Positions 24,327-32,807 of a DNA stretch of 40,601 bases are shown one piece after another. A program made the translations under genes and the position numbers. Position 1 is the first letter of the stretch. Every line of letters starts with the position of its first letter. A model generated the notes under the pieces. It saw only the letters and a list, made by a program, of their open reading frames with translations, was not told the DNA's origin and made no database searches. This DNA is from an uncultured Saprospiraceae bacterium (lineage in GTDB: Bacteria > Bacteroidota > Bacteroidia > Chitinophagales > Saprospiraceae). The stretch covers positions 1 through 40,601 of the forward strand of contig CAJQQY010000097.1 in assembly GCA_905480595.1 (NCBI GenBank), in the 5' to 3' direction.

Positions 24327-27185
24327 ATGGCAAAAAGAACAACTACTAAAGCAAAAAGTAACGGCACAAAATCAGTCAATGATTATATTGATGTGATCGG
24401 AGCTCGGGTGCATAATCTCAAAAACATTGATGTTCAAATTCCTCGAAATCAATTTGTGGTGATTACTGGAATTAGTGGAAGTGGAAAATCTTCTTTGGCA
24501 TTCGATACTATTTATGCGGAAGGACAACGTCGATACATGGAAACATTTTCGGCCTATGCTCGACAGTTTATTGGAGAAATGGAACGGCCTGATGTGGAGA
24601 AAATTACGGGCTTGAGTCCTGTAATTTCTATTGAGCAAAAAACAGTTGGTCGAAACCCAAGATCGACAGTTGGAACGATTACAGAAGTTTACGATTTTCT
24701 GCGATTATTATTTGCAAGAGTGGGGGAAGCATACTCGCACGTGACAGGAAAGAAGATGGTGAAATATACCGAAGAGCAAATGATGGAAAATATTTTTAAA
24801 ACTTTTGGAGGGAAAAAAACGCTCTTGCTCGCACCTTTAGTTCGAGGTCGAAAAGGGCATTATCGAGAGTTGTTTGACCATGTGCGAAAGCAAGGATATA
24901 CCAAAGTTAGAGTTGATGGAGAGGTGCAAGATTTAGTTCCAAAAATGCAAGTAGATCGATATAAAGTTCATGATATTGAGTTGGTCATTGATCGATTAAA
25001 TATGACAAAAGATCGCAAAGAACGATTCGCCACATCATTGCAAACTGCATTAAAAATGGGGAATGGTTTAGTCTTCTTGGCGGAGCAAGGACAGAAGGAA
25101 GTTTTCCCTTACAGTAAACATTTAATGGATGCGGAGACTGGACTTTCATATGAAGAACCTTCGCCAAATGCTTTCTCTTTTAACTCACCTTACGGAGCTT
25201 GTCAAAATTGCAAAGGACTCGGTGAAGTGATGAAAGTGGATTTGAAAAAAGTAATTCCAGATGATTCAAAATCAATTAATGATGCTGGAATTGTTCCCTT
25301 TGGTGAAGTGCGAGATAATTGGACTTTTAAGCAATTAAAATCTATCGCTAAAAAATATAAATTCACTTTTTCTACTCCTATCAAAGACATTCCTGCAAAA
25401 GCATTAGACATCATATTGAATGGAGGTGACGAGAGTTTTGAAATTAAGAAAAATTTCAAACATGACTTCGTTTATAATCTAGCTTATGAAGGTTTGAACA
25501 AAATGTTGGTTCGATGGTACAAAGATTCCTCTTCCGAAAAAATCAGACGATGGACCGAGGATTTTATGGTCATTGATAAATGTCCAACTTGTAATGGTCA
25601 ACGATTAAAAATTGAGTCTCTACACTTTAAATTGGATGGAAAAAATATCAGCGATTTGGCGGTGATGGATTTTACTGATTTGATGGATTGGGTAGAAAAT
25701 TTAGAGGGAAGTTTAACCGAACGTCAAAAGGCAATTGGGCATGAAGTAATTAAAGAAATCAAATTGCGAATTGGGTTTTTGCTTCATGTTGGTTTGGATT
25801 ATTTAAACTTGGATCGACCTGCGAGAACATTGTCAGGTGGGGAGGCGCAACGAATTAGATTAGCGACTCAGATTGGTTCGCAGTTGACTGGCGTGACTTA
25901 TATTTTGGATGAGCCAAGTATTGGCTTGCATCAGCGAGATAATCGAAGATTGATTGAAGCATTGCGAGAACTATCAGATATTGGAAATACCGTTTTGGTC
26001 GTCGAGCATGATAAAGATATTATGTTGGCTGCTGATTTTTTGATTGACTTGGGACCAGGTGCAGGGAAGCATGGAGGTGAATTGGTTGGGGCAGGAGTAC
26101 CTGAGACTTTTTTGAAAAAAGAGACTTTGACTTCTCTTTACTTGCGAGACAAAAAGAAAATTGAGGTTCCTAAAAAACGTCGAAAAGGTAGTGGCAACTT
26201 TTTGGAATTGAAAGGTGCGAATGGAAATAATTTAAAAAATGTAAACATCAAAATTCCGTTAGGTACTTTTTGCTGTGTGACTGGAGTTTCGGGAAGTGGA
26301 AAATCTACGTTGATCAACGAAACGCTCTATCCGATTTTGCGTCAGCATTTTTACAAAAGTATCAAACGGCCGATGGAATATAAGTCAATCACAGGCCTGG
26401 AGCACGTGGACAAAGTGATTGAAATTGACCAGTCTCCAATCGGTCGAACACCTCGATCAAATCCAGCTACTTACACTAAAATGTTTGATGAAATTCGAAA
26501 GATCTATTCGAGTTTACCAGAGGCGAAAATTCGGGGTTACAAACCTGGTCGTTTTTCATTTAATGTAAAAGGTGGTCGTTGTGAAGAATGCCAAGGAGCA
26601 GGAAGGCGATCGATCGAAATGAATTTCCTTCCAGACGTACAAGTTGATTGTGAACGATGTCAAGGTCGAAGGTATAATCGAGAGACTTTAGAAATTTTGT
26701 ACAAAGGAAAGTCCATCAGCGATGTGCTGAATATGACTGTGGAAGAAGCAGTTGATTTTTTCGAAATGATTCCAAAAATTCATCGAAAAACGAAAACACT
26801 AAAAGATGTTGGTTTAGGTTATATCACTTTGGGACAGCAAGCAACAACACTTTCAGGTGGAGAAGCTCAACGAGTAAAACTGTCAGAAGAATTATCAAAA
26901 AGAGATACTGGAAATACCATTTATATCTTGGATGAACCGACGACAGGTTTGCACTTTGATGATATTCGACAATTGTTAAATGTGTTGAATAAATTAGTGG
27001 AAAAAGGAAATACCATTGTAGTCATTGAGCACAATTTAGATGTAGTAAAAGTGGCTGATTATATTATTGATATGGGACCAGAAGGAGGAAATAGAGGTGG
27101 AGAAGTAGTCGCTCAAGGTACTCCTGAAAAGGTGGCAAAGGCAAAGAAAAGTCACACAGGGCATTTTCTAAAGATGGAACTGTAA
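24327..27185 (+). CDS. uvrA: Excinuclease ABC subunit A
   Basis: UvrA is the damage-sensing ATPase of nucleotide excision repair, which loads UvrB at lesions. The 952 residues hold two ABC modules: Walker A GISGSGKSSLAF (48-59) and GVSGSGKSTLIN, and signatures LSGGEAQRIRLA and LSGGEAQRVKLS with ILDEPSIGLH and ILDEPTTGLH. Zinc cysteines are present in CQNCKGLGE, CPTCNGQR, CEECQGAGRR and CERCQGRR. An N-terminal extension of about 18 Lys/Thr-rich residues precedes the conserved DVIGARVHNLKNIDV. It is monocistronic, with a promoter-like TATTTTTG upstream and a good terminator downstream. It is close to two photolyase-type genes, which fits a UV-repair neighbourhood. Confidence 0.98.
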   Translation: MAKRTTTKAKSNGTKSVNDYIDVIGARVHNLKNIDVQIPRNQFVVITGISGSGKSSLAFDTIYAEGQRRYMETFSAYARQFIGEMERPDVEKITGLSPVISIEQKTVGRNPRSTVGTITEVYDFLRLLFARVGEAYSHVTGKKMVKYTEEQMMENIFKTFGGKKTLLLAPLVRGRKGHYRELFDHVRKQGYTKVRVDGEVQDLVPKMQVDRYKVHDIELVIDRLNMTKDRKERFATSLQTALKMGNGLVFLAEQGQKEVFPYSKHLMDAETGLSYEEPSPNAFSFNSPYGACQNCKGLGEVMKVDLKKVIPDDSKSINDAGIVPFGEVRDNWTFKQLKSIAKKYKFTFSTPIKDIPAKALDIILNGGDESFEIKKNFKHDFVYNLAYEGLNKMLVRWYKDSSSEKIRRWTEDFMVIDKCPTCNGQRLKIESLHFKLDGKNISDLAVMDFTDLMDWVENLEGSLTERQKAIGHEVIKEIKLRIGFLLHVGLDYLNLDRPARTLSGGEAQRIRLATQIGSQLTGVTYILDEPSIGLHQRDNRRLIEALRELSDIGNTVLVVEHDKDIMLAADFLIDLGPGAGKHGGELVGAGVPETFLKKETLTSLYLRDKKKIEVPKKRRKGSGNFLELKGANGNNLKNVNIKIPLGTFCCVTGVSGSGKSTLINETLYPILRQHFYKSIKRPMEYKSITGLEHVDKVIEIDQSPIGRTPRSNPATYTKMFDEIRKIYSSLPEAKIRGYKPGRFSFNVKGGRCEECQGAGRRSIEMNFLPDVQVDCERCQGRRYNRETLEILYKGKSISDVLNMTVEEAVDFFEMIPKIHRKTKTLKDVGLGYITLGQQATTLSGGEAQRVKLSEELSKRDTGNTIYILDEPTTGLHFDDIRQLLNVLNKLVEKGNTIVVIEHNLDVVKVADYIIDMGPEGGNRGGEVVAQGTPEKVAKAKKSHTGHFLKMEL

Positions 27186-27207
27186 CTCAAATCTTCAACA
27201 AAAAATT

Positions 27208-27246
27208 AAAATCCGATTAAACCTAAAGGTTCAATCGGATTTTTTG
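27208..27246 (+). terminator. Terminator after uvrA
   Basis: AAAATCCGATT (27208-27218) pairs exactly with AATCGGATTTT (27233-27243) and is followed by further T residues. An inner AACCT/AGGTT pairing strengthens the loop. It begins about 23 bases past the uvrA stop codon. Confidence 0.92.
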
Positions 27247-27346
27247 TTAAAAATACTTCCAGGTTACCCAACAAATACAACAACACCCCACGTTTATATA
27301 TTTTTCGAGCGAATTTTGTCTCATAAGTCAAAAAAAGGTTTTTACT

Positions 27347-27377
27347 TTGTTTCTAGTTTTAAATTTCCTTATTTTTA
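27347..27377 (+). promoter_or_regulatory. Putative promoter for the GH3-like gene
   Basis: TTG (27347-27349), 20 bases, then TATTTTTA (27370-27377) matches the Bacteroidota promoter spacing with one change in the -7 box (final G to A). It lies 41 bases before the ATG. Confidence 0.45.
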
Positions 27378-27417
27378 GGAAAGTAACCAAAACTCTAAAC
27401 TTTCAACCTACGTAACC

Positions 27418-28947
27418 ATGAAGAAGCTGATAAATAAGGGAATGCAATTCTTTTTCCAGCAACGCTACAAGCGTATTCTTCATTTCATGGAGCACCCTCA
27501 TGAAGTGCAATCTGCTGTACTCAAAGAGCTCATACAATCGACCAAACACACCGAATGGGGAAGAAATCACGACTTTCAATCTGTCAAAACTCAAGCTGAT
27601 TTTGCTGAAAGAGTGCCGATTCAAGATTATGAATCTTTAAAACCATACATCGAAAGAATGATGTTGGGTGAATCTGATGTGTTGTGGAGTGGAAAAGTTA
27701 AATGGTTCGCCAAATCTTCTGGAACAACTAGCGATAAGAGTAAATTCATTCCAGTTTCAAAAACAAATTTGAAGAAATGTCATATTCGTGGGACATGGGA
27801 TACTATGAATTTATTTTACCATAATCGCCCTGACGCTCGCCAATTTGAATGTAAAAGTTTATTGATGGGCGGTAGTTTGGATAGTTTCGATGCTCACCCT
27901 GATACTTTAGTGGGAGATGTTTCTGCAATTATGATGGAAAATATGCCTTACATTGGACGTCCCTTTTTCACCCCAGATATTGAAACTGCAACGATGCGAA
28001 AGTTTGATGAGAAACTTGAACGCATGGCTCAAATTACGAGCAAAGAAAAAGACATGGTGATGATCGGTGGAGTGCCAACTTGGACTATGGTATTCTTAGA
28101 TCGAATATTAGAATTAACGGGTAAGAAAAACATGTCGGAAGTGTGGCCAGACTTGGAAGTTTATATCCATGGAGGAGTGAGTTTTGAACCTTATCGAGAA
28201 CAGTTCCATAAATATTTCCCGAATGGAGGTGTTCAATACATGGAAATTTATAATGCAACAGAAGGTTATTTTGCGATTCAAAATGATTTGAATTCGAGAG
28301 ATATGCTACTCTTACTTGATAATGGAATTTACTATGAATTTTTGCCTGCTGAAGAGTGGGATAAAGATAATCCAAAAGCAATTCCACTTTCAGAAGTTGA
28401 AGAGGGAAAAAACTATGCGATGGTCATCAGCACCAATGCAGGATTGTGGAGATATGTTCCTGGCGATACAGTAATGTTTACGTCAACTTCACCTTACAAA
28501 ATTAAAATTACTGGTCGAACCAAACAATTCGTCAATGCATTTGGAGAAGAGGTCATGGTATCAAACACTGATAAGGCATTAGCCCAAACTTGTCATTCGA
28601 CAGGTGCTGTTGTACTTGAATATACCGTTGCTCCAATCTTTTTAGCGAAACAAGGAAAAGGTGGTCATGAGTGGTTAATTGAATTTGAAAAAACGCCTGC
28701 TGATCTTAAAAATTTCAATAAATTATTAGATGAAAATTTGCAAAAAATCAACTCTGATTATGAAGCAAAAAGATATAAAGGTATGGCTCTCAAACAATTA
28801 AAGATGAGACCAATGCCAAAAGGAACTTTTCACAAATGGTTAAAATCGAAAGGTAAATTTGGAGGTCAACACAAAGTACCTCGATTAGCTAATCATCGAA
28901 AATATGTAGATGAGATTTTAGACTTTTCTGGTGGAGTAGCGCAGTAA
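27418..28947 (+). CDS. GH3-family (auxin-responsive promoter-like) adenylating enzyme
   Basis: GH3 proteins are ANL-type enzymes that adenylate a carboxylic acid and join it to an amino acid in plants; bacterial members have no settled substrate. The 509 residues contain the P-loop-like FAKSSGTTSDKSKFIPVS (about 99-116), MEIYNATEGYFAIQND (the YxATE-type motif), WRYVPGDTVMF, and KITGRTKQFVNAFGEEVM of the ANL hinge. The C-terminus, with KMRPMPKGTFHKWLKSKGKFGGQHKVPR, is typical of Bacteroidota GH3 proteins. It is monocistronic and converges on the OmpA-type gene, with a hairpin terminator between. The substrate cannot be predicted; the absence of biosynthetic neighbours gives no clue. Confidence 0.92.
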   Translation: MKKLINKGMQFFFQQRYKRILHFMEHPHEVQSAVLKELIQSTKHTEWGRNHDFQSVKTQADFAERVPIQDYESLKPYIERMMLGESDVLWSGKVKWFAKSSGTTSDKSKFIPVSKTNLKKCHIRGTWDTMNLFYHNRPDARQFECKSLLMGGSLDSFDAHPDTLVGDVSAIMMENMPYIGRPFFTPDIETATMRKFDEKLERMAQITSKEKDMVMIGGVPTWTMVFLDRILELTGKKNMSEVWPDLEVYIHGGVSFEPYREQFHKYFPNGGVQYMEIYNATEGYFAIQNDLNSRDMLLLLDNGIYYEFLPAEEWDKDNPKAIPLSEVEEGKNYAMVISTNAGLWRYVPGDTVMFTSTSPYKIKITGRTKQFVNAFGEEVMVSNTDKALAQTCHSTGAVVLEYTVAPIFLAKQGKGGHEWLIEFEKTPADLKNFNKLLDENLQKINSDYEAKRYKGMALKQLKMRPMPKGTFHKWLKSKGKFGGQHKVPRLANHRKYVDEILDFSGGVAQ

Positions 28948-28958
28948 AATATTAATCA

Positions 28959-28989
28959 TTCACAAGGGAATTCAAAGTAACCTTGTGAG
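28959..28989. repeat. Intergenic palindrome, copy B
   Basis: TTCACAAGG at 28959-28967 and CCTTGTGA at 28981-28988 are complementary around 13 bases. The 31-base unit aligns without gaps to 10190-10220 at 22 positions, with both ends identical and the centre diverged. It lies between the GH3 stop codon and the terminator. Confidence 0.6.
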
Positions 28990-29002
28990 TAGCCCATAAA
29001 AG

Positions 29003-29038
29003 AAGGATCATTCAATACAAATTTGAATGATCCTTTTT
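29003..29038. terminator. Bidirectional terminator between the GH3-like and OmpA-type genes
   Basis: A perfect 13-bp stem, AAGGATCATTCAA (29003-29015) with 29023-29035, and a 7-base loop are followed by TTT on the plus strand and by TTTTATGGG on the minus strand. It sits between two converging genes. Confidence 0.92.
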
Positions 29039-29057
29039 AATTTATTTTTAAAAAAAA

Positions 29058-31238
29058 TCAATTTTGCGAAGCGCTATCCATGAAGTTCAAAAGATCTGGA
29101 TAAGAAGCAGATTGTGACTTTGACTCAGAATCACTCAATCGAATTCCATTGATATATGGAATTACCACAGCTGTAGTAATTCCTTGACGCTGAAGTTCTT
29201 TTCGAAGATAATTAGCCGATTCAAATGTTTGATACAACCCTATCGTGTATTGATAAAAATTGGAATCAGCTCTACTCTCAACCATCGCGTCAGGATAATC
29301 TACAATCATTCGACTATTGTAATTTTGTTTGATTTCAGCTACTTGGACTTTGTAAGAAAGTCCTTTGATTGCCTTAGCATAATACACTCCTTTTGAAGCA
29401 ATCATTCCTTTTTCAACCTTTGGTTGTTTCATTATAAAATTGAGCGGAACTCGTTGAATATCAAACATTTTAAAATCAATTCTTCGATTCAATCTCTGTC
29501 CTAACAAATTAGGTGTATCTCCGAAAACATTTTTAGCAATCGGAAAATTTGAACCACATCCTTTCAATATAATATTTGAAGGATCTACTCCGCTTTCAAC
29601 CAAATAATCTGCTATTTGTTCTGTCCTCTTTATCGAAAAAAACAAAGAAAATTGTTCCTGATCTTGATTATCAGAATTTCCTGTAAGCTCAATTTTTAGC
29701 TGAGGATACTCTTCCATCAAACGAATAATTTTATTCAATTGAGCAATGTTATTCACATTCAATAAGTCATCATCTGATTCATAATAAATGGGTTCCACTT
29801 CAAAATCTCCTATTTCTCCTTTAAATGCATATCCATTATTATTCATATAAGTTCCATCGGGTTCAAGATCCAAATTTTTAAAAGCTAAGGTGTGAAAACC
29901 AGCAGGAGTTGATGAAACTAACTGCTCTAAATTTTGAGTTTTAAAATAGGCAACATACAGATCTTTCCCTCCAAATCCACCTACTCTTGCCGAAGTAAAA
30001 TATCCTAGCGCACCATCTCGATTCAAGCGGAAATGGATGTCATCTTTTGGAGAATTGATAGGTAAACCTAAATTTTGCGGTTTTTTCCATTCCTTTTTAA
30101 AATCATTAAAAACTGCTTTGTAAATATCAAATCCTCCTATACCTTCTATATTATTTGAACTAAAGTATAATGTTCGTCCATCCTCTGCTAGAAATGGTGT
30201 TGTCTCATCATAAGCCGAATTTATATTGCTTCCTAAATTGAGAGGAGCACACCATTTCCCATTCGATTTTTGAGAAATATACAAATCACTTCCTCCAAAT
30301 CCGCCTTCAATTCTACTGGAAAAAATAAGTGTTGAATCATTAAAAAAATACGGGGCAGCATCACCTCTTTCTGCTACAACTGAACTCTGAAATATTGGTG
30401 GGTATAATGGTTTATCTTCAATCGGTTTAAAAGAATCTATTAAAATTTGTCCACTATAAAAATCAAACCCTTTAAACAAAAGCATTGCAGATCCATCTTC
30501 ATTAAAATCTAAAATAACATCATTTTGAGGACTGTTCAATAAATTGTTCATACGCTTTGGATTTGTCCATGCACCATTTTGAATAATGATGGAAAAAATA
30601 TCGCTTGAATATCTCCCTTTCAAATCATCTAGCTTTCCTTCTTTATCACGAAGACCGCCTAAGTTACCTGCGCGAGAAGACGAAAAATATAATTTATCTG
30701 GATTGTTTGGGCTTTGAACTGTAGCAAATTCATCAAATCGAGTATTGACATTTTCACCTAAGTTCTCAACTACAGCTAATTCCTTTTGGTATTTTATTTT
30801 TAAGCCTTGTGCACATCTTTTTATTTCATCTTTTACAGCTAATCGATTAGGATCATTTGACGGACTATGTTTTAAAAATGATTTATAGCTTTTAATCGCT
30901 TTTTTAAATTCTTGTTTAGAATGATATGCACAGGCTATATAAAAATATGCTATTGCTTTCGGTTTCTTTTTATTGTGCACCAATGGGGTCAAATAGTCAA
31001 TAGTCTTATCCATCTCATTATTGAAAAAATAACAAATCCCCAAACGAAGTTTTACCTCTTTATCTTTCTTTTTGATTTTATCATATTTCTTATACAATTG
31101 AAGTGCTTCAAAATATTTGTCATTTTTGAAGTAAAGATTGGCTTTATCTTTTAACTTTTTTCCAGAAAATTGTCCAGTCCCCGCAAGGCAAAAAGAAGAG
31201 ATGAAAAGTGTGGTGAGAATAAGTTTAATTATGTTCAT
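29058..31238 (-). CDS. TPR-PD40-OmpA outer-membrane-associated protein with C-terminal SPOR-like domain
   Basis: This is an envelope protein probably tying an outer-membrane or secretion complex to peptidoglycan. The 726 residues begin with a signal peptide (LILTTLFISSFCLAGTG). TPR-like helices follow (about 28-150, LYFKNDKYFEALQLYKKYD). A PD40/WD40-like propeller spans about 170-430, with repeats such as NPDKLYFSSSRAGNLGG, DSTLIFSSRIEGGFGGSDLY and DGRTLYFSSNNIEGIGGFDIY. The OmpA peptidoglycan-binding domain lies at about 495-605 (IELTGNSDNQ, RTEQIADYLVESGVDPSNI, GQRLNRRIDF). The last 90 residues (GLSYKVQVAEI, FYQYTIGLYQTFESANYLRKEL) look like a SPOR domain, an unusual extra peptidoglycan binder. 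Related TPR-PD40-OmpA proteins include PorE of type IX secretion, but that link is inference. Confidence 0.9.
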   Translation of the reverse strand: MNIIKLILTTLFISSFCLAGTGQFSGKKLKDKANLYFKNDKYFEALQLYKKYDKIKKKDKEVKLRLGICYFFNNEMDKTIDYLTPLVHNKKKPKAIAYFYIACAYHSKQEFKKAIKSYKSFLKHSPSNDPNRLAVKDEIKRCAQGLKIKYQKELAVVENLGENVNTRFDEFATVQSPNNPDKLYFSSSRAGNLGGLRDKEGKLDDLKGRYSSDIFSIIIQNGAWTNPKRMNNLLNSPQNDVILDFNEDGSAMLLFKGFDFYSGQILIDSFKPIEDKPLYPPIFQSSVVAERGDAAPYFFNDSTLIFSSRIEGGFGGSDLYISQKSNGKWCAPLNLGSNINSAYDETTPFLAEDGRTLYFSSNNIEGIGGFDIYKAVFNDFKKEWKKPQNLGLPINSPKDDIHFRLNRDGALGYFTSARVGGFGGKDLYVAYFKTQNLEQLVSSTPAGFHTLAFKNLDLEPDGTYMNNNGYAFKGEIGDFEVEPIYYESDDDLLNVNNIAQLNKIIRLMEEYPQLKIELTGNSDNQDQEQFSLFFSIKRTEQIADYLVESGVDPSNIILKGCGSNFPIAKNVFGDTPNLLGQRLNRRIDFKMFDIQRVPLNFIMKQPKVEKGMIASKGVYYAKAIKGLSYKVQVAEIKQNYNSRMIVDYPDAMVESRADSNFYQYTIGLYQTFESANYLRKELQRQGITTAVVIPYINGIRLSDSESKSQSASYPDLLNFMDSASQN

Positions 31239-31353
31239 AATTCACAGTTTTGAGATTTGCCTGGGTGCAATAGGCTAGTGTTGTAAAAACTATTTGAATT
31301 ATCGTTTAACGGTTTTGAAAAATTTTTGTGTCTTTTTTTTAGTAAAAAAATAA

Positions 31354-31389
31354 AAAAAGAGATACATCTTAAACGAAGCATCTCTTTTT
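31354..31389 (-). terminator. Terminator after the E2 acyltransferase gene
   Basis: AAAAAGAGAT (31354-31363) pairs with ATCTCTTTTT (31380-31389). On the minus strand a long T-rich run follows. It lies directly past the E2 stop codon and before the promoter region of the OmpA-type gene. Confidence 0.85.
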
Positions 31390-31395
31390 ATTATT

Positions 31396-32742
31396 TTAAA
31401 TCGTTCTTTCAGCATCGAAGGCTTCCAAATATTTTCCTACTTGACTCAAAAATGAACCTCCGAGGAAACCATCTACGATTCGATGATCGTATGATAAAGA
31501 TAAAAACATCATGTGGCGAATCGCAATCACATCTCCATATTCAGTTTCAACTACCGCTGGTTTTTTTCGAATTGCTCCGACAGCCATGATCGCTACTTGA
31601 GGTTGATTAATGATTGGTGTTCCCATCACATTTCCAAAAGTTCCTACATTTGTCAACGTGAAAGTTCCATCTTGGATATCCTCTGGTTTTAGTTTATTAG
31701 CTCTTGCCCGACTAGCCAAATCATTAACTGATTTTGTCAAACCTAATAAATTCAAATGATTCGCATTTTTGATAACTGGAACAATCAAATTGCCTGAAGG
31801 AAGAGCCGCAGCCATTCCGATATTGATATTTTTCTTAACGATGATTTTTGTCCCATCCAAAGAAACATTAATCATTGGAAAATCGCCAATTGCTTTGGTA
31901 ACTGCTTCAATAAAAATTGGAGTGAAGGTAATCTTCTCTCCATGCGTTTTTTGGAAATCTACTTTAATTTTATTTCTCCAATTTACAAGGTTAGTAACGT
32001 CAACTTCCACGAATGAGGTAACGTGTGGTGAAGTGTGTTTTGACATCACCATGTGCTCTGCGATTAATTTTCGCATTCTATCCATTTCCACAATTTCAGT
32101 TCCGCCATTAAAACTAATTTGCGGTTGTGTTGAAGTTTTTGGAGCAGCAGGTGTTGAAGCAGGTGTTGCGACTTTTGCAGCAGGTGTCGTAAAAGTACTC
32201 GTCGAACGATTAGAAAGATAATTCATCATATCTTTTTTAGTCACTCTTCCATTTGCTCCACTTCCAGGAACAGTATCTAATTCAGTAATACTAATATTTT
32301 CTTGTTTTGCAATATTTTTCACTAATGGAGAATAAAAACGATCACTCGTTGCTACTCCACTAATAGCTACTGCTGGAGTAGCAGTTGCCGCAGCAGGTAC
32401 TGAAACTGGCGCCGGAGTCGGTTCTTTTTGTCCATTTTCTTGGCCATTAGCAGCAGGTGCTTTATCTACACTCGGAGCTGGAGTGGAACTTACTTCTTCA
32501 CCTTCAGTAGCGATGATTGCAATTACTTTTTCAATCTCAACAACATCATCAACTTGAAAAAATATTTCTTTAATCACTCCTTTTACTGGCGAAGGTACTT
32601 CTGAATCCACTTTGTCAGTTGCAATTTCGAGAATGGTTTCATCTACATCGACTGCATCGCCAACGTTTTTTACCCATTTCAAAATGGTTGCTTCCATTAT
32701 ACTTTCACCCATTTTGGGCATAATTAATTCTACTTGAGCCAT
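31396..32742 (-). CDS. 2-oxo acid dehydrogenase E2 (dihydrolipoamide acyltransferase)
   Basis: E2 is the core of a pyruvate, branched-chain or 2-oxoglutarate dehydrogenase complex and moves the acyl group from lipoate to CoA. The 448 residues show one lipoyl domain (1-80, lipoyl Lys44 in EIATDKVDSEVP), an Ala/Pro linker, and the E1/E3-binding domain (about 136-177, YSPLVKNIAKQENI and GSGANGRVTKKDMMNYL). A second Ala/Pro linker and the catalytic domain (about 215-448) follow, with DHRIVDG (His420, Asp424). The wording of the lipoyl domain (MPKMGESIMEATILKWVK) is closest to branched-chain-type E2 of Bacteroidota, but the substrate is not certain. No E1 or E3 gene is in the window. It follows cinA by 65 bases on the same strand. 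Confidence 0.95.
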   Translation of the reverse strand: MAQVELIMPKMGESIMEATILKWVKNVGDAVDVDETILEIATDKVDSEVPSPVKGVIKEIFFQVDDVVEIEKVIAIIATEGEEVSSTPAPSVDKAPAANGQENGQKEPTPAPVSVPAAATATPAVAISGVATSDRFYSPLVKNIAKQENISITELDTVPGSGANGRVTKKDMMNYLSNRSTSTFTTPAAKVATPASTPAAPKTSTQPQISFNGGTEIVEMDRMRKLIAEHMVMSKHTSPHVTSFVEVDVTNLVNWRNKIKVDFQKTHGEKITFTPIFIEAVTKAIGDFPMINVSLDGTKIIVKKNINIGMAAALPSGNLIVPVIKNANHLNLLGLTKSVNDLASRARANKLKPEDIQDGTFTLTNVGTFGNVMGTPIINQPQVAIMAVGAIRKKPAVVETEYGDVIAIRHMMFLSLSYDHRIVDGFLGGSFLSQVGKYLEAFDAERTI

Positions 32743-32807
32743 AAATTTATCTTTAGGTTAAATGGTTTGGTTAGGTCATAAAATTTTCCACCACAAAATT
32801 ACAGGAA

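Noticed and set aside
27418-28947. Auxin conjugation or a plant-associated function for the GH3-like protein
   Set aside because: The label comes from plant homologues; bacterial GH3 substrates are unknown and no indole or hormone genes are nearby.
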